DNA of 10,552 bases from positions 1 to 10,552 of the forward strand of contig CALCBD010000067.1 in the NCBI GenBank assembly GCA_937897985.1. Direction: 5' to 3'. The position numbers and the translations under genes are program-made. The notes below the pieces were generated by a model. It made no database searches. It was given only the letters and a program-made list of their open reading frames with translations, and had not been told where the DNA came from. Below are positions 6,517 through 10,552 of the stretch, one piece after another. The stretch comes from an uncultured Paludibacter sp. (GTDB lineage Bacteria > Bacteroidota > Bacteroidia > Bacteroidales > Paludibacteraceae). Each line of letters starts with the position of its first letter. The first letter of the stretch is position 1.

Positions 6517-7455
6517 ATGGAAATTTACTATTCTCCTGAATCACAATTTTTCAAAAATGCAGTTTTTGCGACTGTTGGTTTTTTTGACGGTGTTCATGTC
6601 GGACATCGTTTTCTTATCAGTGAACTGATTAGAGAAGCAAAAGCTCGTAATCTGAAAAGCGTTGTATTTACTTTTGCCGAACATCCACGAAAAACGCTGC
6701 ACTCTGAATTTCAGCCTCAGTTAATTACAACATTGGACGAAAAACTTATACAGCTCGCTGATACAGGGATTGACGCATGTGTTGTACTAAATTTCAGCGA
6801 GGAAATGTCGAAATTATCGGCTTATGAATTTTTGAAAAATTTACTTTACGAACAGTATCATGTACGTGCTTTACTGGTGGGTCATGATCACCGTTTCGGG
6901 CACAACAGAGCCGAAGGATTTCCCGAATATCAAAACTACGGAACAGAAATGGGCATGGAGGTGATTCAGGCTTCACGATTCAGTACCGAAGATTTTTCGC
7001 ACATTAGTTCCTCTGAAATCAGGCATGCACTTGAAGCAGGAAATATTAAAAAAGCAAATGATTTGTTATCCTATCCTTACTCCATTAGTGGTCAGGTAAT
7101 TGATGGGTTTAAAGTAGGACGAAAAATCGGATTTCCGACAGCAAATATAAAATGCGAAAACGAAGAAAAGCTTATTCCGGGGATTGGAGTATATGCTGTG
7201 GAAATTATTCATAAAAACTTGATTTACAAAGGAATGATGAATATAGGCCAGCGACCCACTCTGGAAAATGGCAATAAAATCAGTCTCGAAGTGAATATCT
7301 TTGATTTTGATAAAGATATTTACAACGAAACAATTAAAATAATATTTGTTGAAAAAATCAGGGATGAGATAAAGTTCAACAATATTGATGAATTAATTGA
7401 ACAGTTGAAATCAGACAAATCAAGGGTGCTCGCTAACTTTCAGAACCGTAAATAA
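6517..7455 (+). CDS. ribF: Bifunctional riboflavin kinase / FAD synthetase
   Basis: The 312-residue enzyme converts riboflavin to FMN with ATP, then FMN to FAD. The N-terminal FMN adenylyltransferase domain (about 15-180) shows the nucleotidyltransferase motif GFFDGVHVGH at residues 21-30, then FTFAEHPRKTL (51-61), VGHDHRFGHNRAEG (121-134) and the SSSEIR box (164-169). The C-terminal riboflavin kinase domain (about 185-310) shows GRKIGFPTAN (201-210), GVYAVEI (224-230), MNIGQRPT (241-248) and the catalytic Glu in SLEVNIFDFD (E258). Length and motif order match complete bacterial RibF. It follows the HAD gene by 4 bases. This is a core housekeeping gene and marks the host chromosome on the right side of the prophage. 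Confidence 0.96.
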   Translation: MEIYYSPESQFFKNAVFATVGFFDGVHVGHRFLISELIREAKARNLKSVVFTFAEHPRKTLHSEFQPQLITTLDEKLIQLADTGIDACVVLNFSEEMSKLSAYEFLKNLLYEQYHVRALLVGHDHRFGHNRAEGFPEYQNYGTEMGMEVIQASRFSTEDFSHISSSEIRHALEAGNIKKANDLLSYPYSISGQVIDGFKVGRKIGFPTANIKCENEEKLIPGIGVYAVEIIHKNLIYKGMMNIGQRPTLENGNKISLEVNIFDFDKDIYNETIKIIFVEKIRDEIKFNNIDELIEQLKSDKSRVLANFQNRK

Positions 7456-7816
7456 GTTTAATTACTTGAATAGCAATACACTTGATGATTATTATAGTGT
7501 TAGTAAAACTATTGTAAAAATTCATAAAATTAGGAATTTATTATTTATCCCGACAGATGATTACGCTCACGCTATAAGAACAGAGCAAAAAATCAAGTCA
7601 ATGAAATCATCGAATTACATTCGGAACCTGAGTTTATTGTTGGCAGTAAATGACAGGTACTGCACCCTTCACAAATGAACAGCAACGCGGCTTACGACCG
7701 TACACTGTTCAATCCTCCGTTTTATTTTATTAAAAAATTCTTTCACACGTATTGAAAAAAATCAGTTCTGCGTTGTTAAATAAAAAAACTTTTATAACTT
7801 TACGGCTTTATTATAA

Positions 7817-8053
7817 GTGATTTATAACAAAGGAGTGGGAGATTGAAGGCGAAAAATGTTTCGATACACAGTCTGTGATATAGTTTTGCCACTTATAAAT
7901 TAGAAAACGGAACAGATATACGATATTTACAAAGTTTGTCAGCACATTCAGGCAGCAAAACCACTGTCCCGATAGCTATAGGGATACACGCACATAATCA
8001 CTAAAGGATTTGAACAAATTAAAAGTCCGCTGAATAAATTGAAAATAAACTAA
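7817..8053 (+). pseudogene. Decayed C-terminal end of a XerCD/IntI-like tyrosine recombinase
   Basis: The remnant reads across two or three frames. Codons 7861-7965 give SIHSL, then a TGA at 7876-7878 where the family has Arg, then YSFATYKLENGTDIRYLQS and LSAHSGSKTT. After a frame break at 7966-7984 the text resumes at 7985 as YTHIITKGFEQIKSPLNKLK and ends at TAA 8051-8053. This matches the known C-terminal pattern of these recombinases: HSLRHSFATHLLENG, LLGHSSSKTT, then the nucleophile in YTH, then SPL near the end. The Arg to TGA change (as from CGA) and His to Tyr (CAT to TAT) are consistent with C-to-T decay. A VIYNK stretch at 7817-7831 may be the upstream continuation. Nothing of the N-terminal domain is visible. 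It cannot be active. Confidence 0.75.
7967..7984. repeat. 18-base palindrome inside the recombinase relic
   Basis: TCCCGATAGCTATAGGGA is self-complementary except for one G/A mismatch. It sits exactly between the SKTT codons and the YTH codons of the relic, adding about 13 bases beyond what the reading frame needs. It resembles short REP-like palindromes scattered in some Bacteroidetes genomes, which I recall but cannot check here. Confidence 0.55.
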
Positions 8054-8084
8054 ATTCTGATGAATTAATTTAGTGAACTGTTTT

Positions 8085-8092
8085 TATCTTTG
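8085..8092 (+). promoter_or_regulatory. Candidate promoter -7 element
   Basis: TATCTTTG matches the Bacteroidetes TAnnTTTG element and is preceded by a T run. Transcription would start near 8098, leaving about 230 bases of leader before the next gene. There is no TTTG at the -33 spacing, so this is weak. Confidence 0.3.
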
Positions 8093-8238
8093 GAAACAAT
8101 ATTTAACAAACTACATAATTAAACAACAAACACATAGAATATAAAAATGGATATGCGCTTTCATAGATAAATTTGAATTTATGTAATATGTTGATTTGCT
8201 GAGCTTTATTAAATATCAATTTTACTTATAAAGTAGAT

Positions 8239-8295
8239 ATATGCGCTATATAACAACGCATATCTGGATAGAGCAGCGTATATATGTGTGTTATG
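8239..8295. repeat. Palindromic AACA-containing spacer before the first membrane gene
   Basis: ATATGCG (8239-8245) pairs with CGCATAT (8257-8263), a perfect 7-base stem. Overlapping it, ATAACA (8250-8255) is the inverse of TGTTAT (8289-8294), and the sequence between is imperfectly symmetrical (ACGCATAT against the inverse of ATATGTG). An imperfect palindrome with TAACA at one end and TGTTA at the other recalls integron attC sites, but it lacks clear attC core sequences, so the resemblance is only suggestive. Confidence 0.4.
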
Positions 8296-8329
8296 GGCAA
8301 GTTTAAAAAAAAAGAAAATTAATCGCAAA

Positions 8330-9133
8330 ATGATAAAATTCTTTATGAAGGACAAAGACATATTTATTACAATCTTGAGATACTTATTATTAGTCTCGAC
8401 AGGTTTATTGATTCTTCTTTTGTTTGTCAATAATCAATTAAGCCTTGTTGAGTATGAAAAAATATTGTCCACACTTTTATCAACTTCAGGTATAACCGTT
8501 GCGATTATTGTAATTTTTTTATTTACAAAATTATTCTCTGAAAGAAATGAAAGAATCGAAAGAAAAAAGCTTATTGATATAAAATCTAAGCAAATAACAG
8601 CATTTCGAAAAATTTGCTATTTTATTAGAACGTCTCATGAATTTTGGCAGCCATTTGGGAATCTGAAAACCAAATTTGACAATGAATACAAAACAATAAC
8701 TCTTAGTTTGTATGATTCCGAGGAAATTGATTACGACAAATACTCAGCATTTTTACAAGAAGTGAATTATGGTGAACTAGGAGGACAAGCTTATGCAGGG
8801 ATTCGAGAAATTGAAGGTGAAGTACAATCAGATTATGTTTTTTATGACAATCAACTCAGAAAAAACTACTCTTTAAACGAGATAGCTTTGATACACGATG
8901 CAAGTAGTCGAATTTGGAGTTTTCTCGACAAAAATAAAGCTCAAATAATCGACATTAAAACAATTGATTCTGGGAGACTAAAACAAATAGAGAAAAATTT
9001 CAAAACGATTTATCCTGAATATGACGTGAATAATTTGAACAAGGAAAAAATCATAGAAATGTTTAAAGAGTTTCACGAATATGTTAGTAGAAACCTTTAT
9101 AACTTGACTCAAAAGAACAGTAATCATTTTTGA
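8330..9133 (+). CDS. Unknown protein with two membrane helices and a large soluble domain
   Basis: The ATG at 8330 gives 267 residues. A GTG at 8288 would add 14, but its extension is lysine-rich and overlaps the palindromic spacer. Membrane segments lie at about residues 13-33 and 47-67, followed by a charged helix (KLFSERNERIERKKLIDIKS) and about 180 residues that look cytoplasmic, with FW, YGELGGQAYAGIREIEGE and IHDASSRIWSFL stretches. No catalytic motif is recognisable. It resembles uncharacterised Bacteroidetes proteins that pair two membrane helices with a helical domain. The AT-rich sequence and position in accessory DNA suggest horizontal transfer. A role in defence or signalling is possible but unsupported. 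The stop TGA is followed in the same frame by another open stretch. Confidence 0.75.
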   Translation: MIKFFMKDKDIFITILRYLLLVSTGLLILLLFVNNQLSLVEYEKILSTLLSTSGITVAIIVIFLFTKLFSERNERIERKKLIDIKSKQITAFRKICYFIRTSHEFWQPFGNLKTKFDNEYKTITLSLYDSEEIDYDKYSAFLQEVNYGELGGQAYAGIREIEGEVQSDYVFYDNQLRKNYSLNEIALIHDASSRIWSFLDKNKAQIIDIKTIDSGRLKQIEKNFKTIYPEYDVNNLNKEKIIEMFKEFHEYVSRNLYNLTQKNSNHF

Positions 9134-9160
9134 AAAACTATAAATTATATATTATTTGAC

Positions 9161-9349
9161 TTGTTAGCATTTGTTCTAATTATGGTTTGTGGAATCTTCA
9201 TTTTATCATTTGACTACTCGCTTATTAGGAAGATTTTTGACATACAATGTTTGATTTCTGTATTTATAGTTTTTGTTTTTGACTTACTGATAAATGTAGT
9301 AAAGTCGATAAGAAGAGAACTAATGATTGATGAATTTTACGAACCGTAA
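9161..9349 (+). CDS. Short membrane frame, in phase with the preceding gene
   Basis: The frame has two hydrophobic segments (LLAFVLIMVCGIFILSF and, later, CLISVFIVFVFDLLI) followed by a polar tail (SIRRELMIDEFYEP). Its only plausible starts are TTG at 9161 or ATG at 9182, the latter inside the first membrane segment. It is in the same frame as the 8330-9133 gene, with no other stop between the TGA at 9131-9133 and its own TAA, so it may be the detached C-terminus of one longer protein rather than a separate gene. A small stand-alone membrane protein is the alternative. I do not recognise a family. Confidence 0.4.
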   Translation: MLAFVLIMVCGIFILSFDYSLIRKIFDIQCLISVFIVFVFDLLINVVKSIRRELMIDEFYEP

Positions 9350-9459
9350 TTAACAGCTCATAAACCACAACATACACAAAAATGCTCGACTTGATTACGT
9401 GCTTTTCTCTTAGTAATTGGCAAGATTAATGGAAGTTTTAAATTTACAAAGTAAAAATT
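9350..9459. other. Spacer between membrane-protein genes
   Basis: This 110-base spacer starts TTAACAGCTCATAAACC right after the stop codon at 9347-9349. It contains GGCAAG at 9419-9424, 36 bases or so before the next ATG. GGCAAG also occurs at 8296-8301, 29 bases before the 8330 start. No clear hairpin or promoter is seen. Confidence 0.3.
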
Positions 9460-10338
9460 ATGAGAGAGAAACTTAAAGAATTTATATCATATATTGCTAT
9501 AATTACTCCTATTGTTTATATAATTGGTTTCGTTATAGTTAACTCATATTTGTCTAAATATGGAGTATCTGATTTTGAAGTTATTACTTCTTCATATCTG
9601 AAATCTAGTCTTCTATTTTCTTTTCTTTGCTTTACAATTATTGCAACTATATTAGTCAGTTTTAAAAACCCGACTGATAATCTTAAGAAAAATGCACATG
9701 AACATTTATTGTTTTACAGCAACTTTCTTCTATTATGTTCAATTATAGTTCCAATTCTATTTGGTTCAGGATTTTCGTTTATAACAAATGGATTTTTTTC
9801 CTTTAAATCAATCGGACTCTTCTCCTTTATGTTATATATTTTCATAAGAATTCTTATTTGGCAACCAGCATTCTCAAAAAAATCATATTTTATTTTATAT
9901 TTCTCTATTTTAAGTACATTACTAATTGTATATTTAATATCACTTTCTTTTGATAAATCGGTAACGAAATACTTTATTTTTTCATTTTTATTAATCGGAA
10001 TAATTCTGTCATTAGAATATGGAGATTATAAAGATGGAACTTATAGGATTGATAAACTTACATTTACAATACTAACATTGCTATTCGTTACAATCATTTA
10101 CGGTCGATATGTATATGGCGAAATTCCAACTTATTTTGGCGGTCCAAAAAATTCTTTTAGTGAAATTTGTATCAAAGATTCAATTATAATCAATAACGTT
10201 AAAACAAACAAGCTATTAAACAGTAGAATCATTTATTCTAACTCGACGAATTATTTTGTTGAACTTAATGACTCAACTCTAATTCAATTAAATCAAGACA
10301 TGGCAAAATATATAATATACGAAGTAAAAAAACCATAA
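9460..10338 (+). CDS. Unknown polytopic membrane protein, about seven helices
   Basis: The 292-residue protein begins at the ATG at 9460. Predicted membrane segments are at about 9-29, 49-67, 84-104, 115-134, 142-162, 169-186 and 199-217. A C-terminal soluble tail of about 75 residues follows (beginning VYGEIPTYFGGPKNSFSE and ending near MAKYIIYEVKKP). The first helix and following loop (GFVIVNSYLSKYGVSDFE) look like an N-terminal signature I associate with uncharacterised bacterial membrane proteins, but no function is known to me. With an odd number of helices the tail would be on the opposite side from the N-terminus. Strong AT bias and simple-codon use match the preceding membrane gene, and the two may have been acquired together. 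Confidence 0.8.
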   Translation: MREKLKEFISYIAIITPIVYIIGFVIVNSYLSKYGVSDFEVITSSYLKSSLLFSFLCFTIIATILVSFKNPTDNLKKNAHEHLLFYSNFLLLCSIIVPILFGSGFSFITNGFFSFKSIGLFSFMLYIFIRILIWQPAFSKKSYFILYFSILSTLLIVYLISLSFDKSVTKYFIFSFLLIGIILSLEYGDYKDGTYRIDKLTFTILTLLFVTIIYGRYVYGEIPTYFGGPKNSFSEICIKDSIIINNVKTNKLLNSRIIYSNSTNYFVELNDSTLIQLNQDMAKYIIYEVKKP

Positions 10339-10371
10339 AATAGAAATTATAAATTGATTATAATCGATTCA

Positions 10372-10552
10372 TAACAAACACCTAGCCCATAATACTTAGG
10401 CTTCCTGTGGTCGGAACGACCCAACAAGGAAGCGTTGGTTGAACCGTATTAGCTTCGCTGATCTTCGATTCCCGATAAGGAAAGCCAGTTAAACTATCGT
10501 GGAGAAGAAAAAGGAGTTATGGAGAAAGCGACCTGATTTTGTTGGGTTGTCG
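10372..10552. other. GC-rich, hairpin-dense segment at the window edge, unidentified
   Basis: The composition jumps from about 18% GC (10321-10380) to about 52% GC (10381-10440). GCTTCCT (10400-10406) pairs with AGGAAGC (10427-10433), enclosing GGTCG-GAA-CGACC (10409-10421). Two triloop hairpins follow, AGC-TTC-GCT (10451-10459) and ATC-TTC-GAT (10461-10469), then TTCC/GGAA (10469-10482). CCCAACAA (10420-10427) is complementary to TTGTTGGG (10539-10546), a possible long-range pairing. A frame from GTG at 10499 is open to the edge (VEKKKELWRKRPDFVGLS) but too short to judge. This could be the edge of a mobile element, a structured RNA such as an intron or retron-type RNA, or a cassette site. 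I recognise none of these firmly. Confidence 0.45.

Larger units (their letters stand above)
7456..8329. other. Intergenic accessory stretch after ribF
   Basis: This stretch of almost 900 bases has no convincing intact gene. It contains a 70-codon frame at 7466-7678 with a TTG start and no recognisable content, a tyrosine recombinase relic (about 7817-8053), an 18-base palindrome inside it (7967-7984), one promoter-like TATCTTTG at 8085-8092, and palindromic AACA-containing spacer sequence at 8239-8295 before the next gene. GATATGCGCT at 8150-8159 is echoed by ATATGCGCT at 8239-8247. I see no clear terminator after ribF. Confidence 0.5.

Noticed and set aside
7466..7678. A 70-codon frame starting with TTG just after ribF.
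   Set aside because: No ATG near the start, no recognisable domain or membrane segment, no promoter, and it lies in decayed DNA. It could be a relic but cannot be supported as a gene.
7811..7898. Candidate structured RNA: TTATAAGTG (7811-7819) pairs with CACTTATAA (7890-7898), with an inner GGC..AAAA / TTTTGC stem and a promoter-like GTTG-19-TAACTTTA upstream (7772-7802).
   Set aside because: Most of this stretch reads as codons of the tyrosine recombinase relic, so the pairing is more likely chance in AT-rich sequence.
8293..8322. Short ATG frame MGKFKKKEN with a run of nine A that could slip into the frame of the 8330 gene.
   Set aside because: A slippage start would be possible, but the internal ATG at 8330 is a simpler start and nothing supports translation of the short frame.
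10371..10522. A full integron attC site between ATAACAAACACC and GTTATGG.
   Set aside because: The two ends are about 150 bases apart and not convincingly complementary, and the inner hairpins are not arranged as an attC. Kept only as part of a weak hypothesis.
1..10552. CRISPR array or rRNA genes.
   Set aside because: No regularly spaced long direct repeats and no rRNA-like conserved segments were seen on either strand.

Overview
The window looks like Bacteroidota (Bacteroidetes) chromosome. It is AT-rich and has no clear Shine-Dalgarno sequences before its genes. Several stretches match the Bacteroidetes promoter element TAnnTTTG, and the host genes (a HAD phosphatase and ribF) and the style of integrase fit that phylum. 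No species can be named from the sequence.

Positions 1 to about 5650 are the end of a prophage. From the left they hold a partial membrane protein, a small membrane-anchored coiled-coil protein, a holin-like protein, an M15-type peptidoglycan peptidase (endolysin) and a spanin-like protein. The last three overlap by ATGA junctions and form a lysis cassette. A rho-independent terminator and the large terminase follow. A convergent tyrosine integrase gene comes next and ends 11 bases from the terminase stop. The integrase lies at the 3' end of a CAU-anticodon tRNA gene (5647-5721, minus), the usual geometry of an element inserted into a tRNA 3' end. The attachment core is therefore probably in the 3' half of that tRNA. 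The integrase promoter region carries a dense set of TTGTA/TACAA palindromes and a TTGTC array with exact 10-base spacing.

Positions 5722-7455 are host chromosome: a degenerate second copy of the tRNA 5' half, overlapping opposite-strand promoter motifs, and a two-gene unit made of a HAD phosphatase and ribF (FMN/FAD synthesis).

Positions 7456-10552 are accessory DNA. They hold the decayed C-terminal end of a second tyrosine recombinase (about 7817-8053), broken by a stop codon in its Arg-His box and by an 18-base palindrome just before its nucleophilic tyrosine. Three unrecognised, very AT-rich membrane-protein genes follow, separated by short AACA-containing and partly palindromic spacers that recall gene-cassette boundaries. 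The first two of these reading frames are in the same frame, separated by one TGA. The last 180 bases change abruptly to about 50% GC and are dense in hairpins, which looks like the edge of another element that continues past the window.

The best candidates for something new are the phased repeat array at the integrase, the recombinase relic next to the cassette-like membrane genes, and the structured GC-rich segment at the right end. None can be settled without homology searches.
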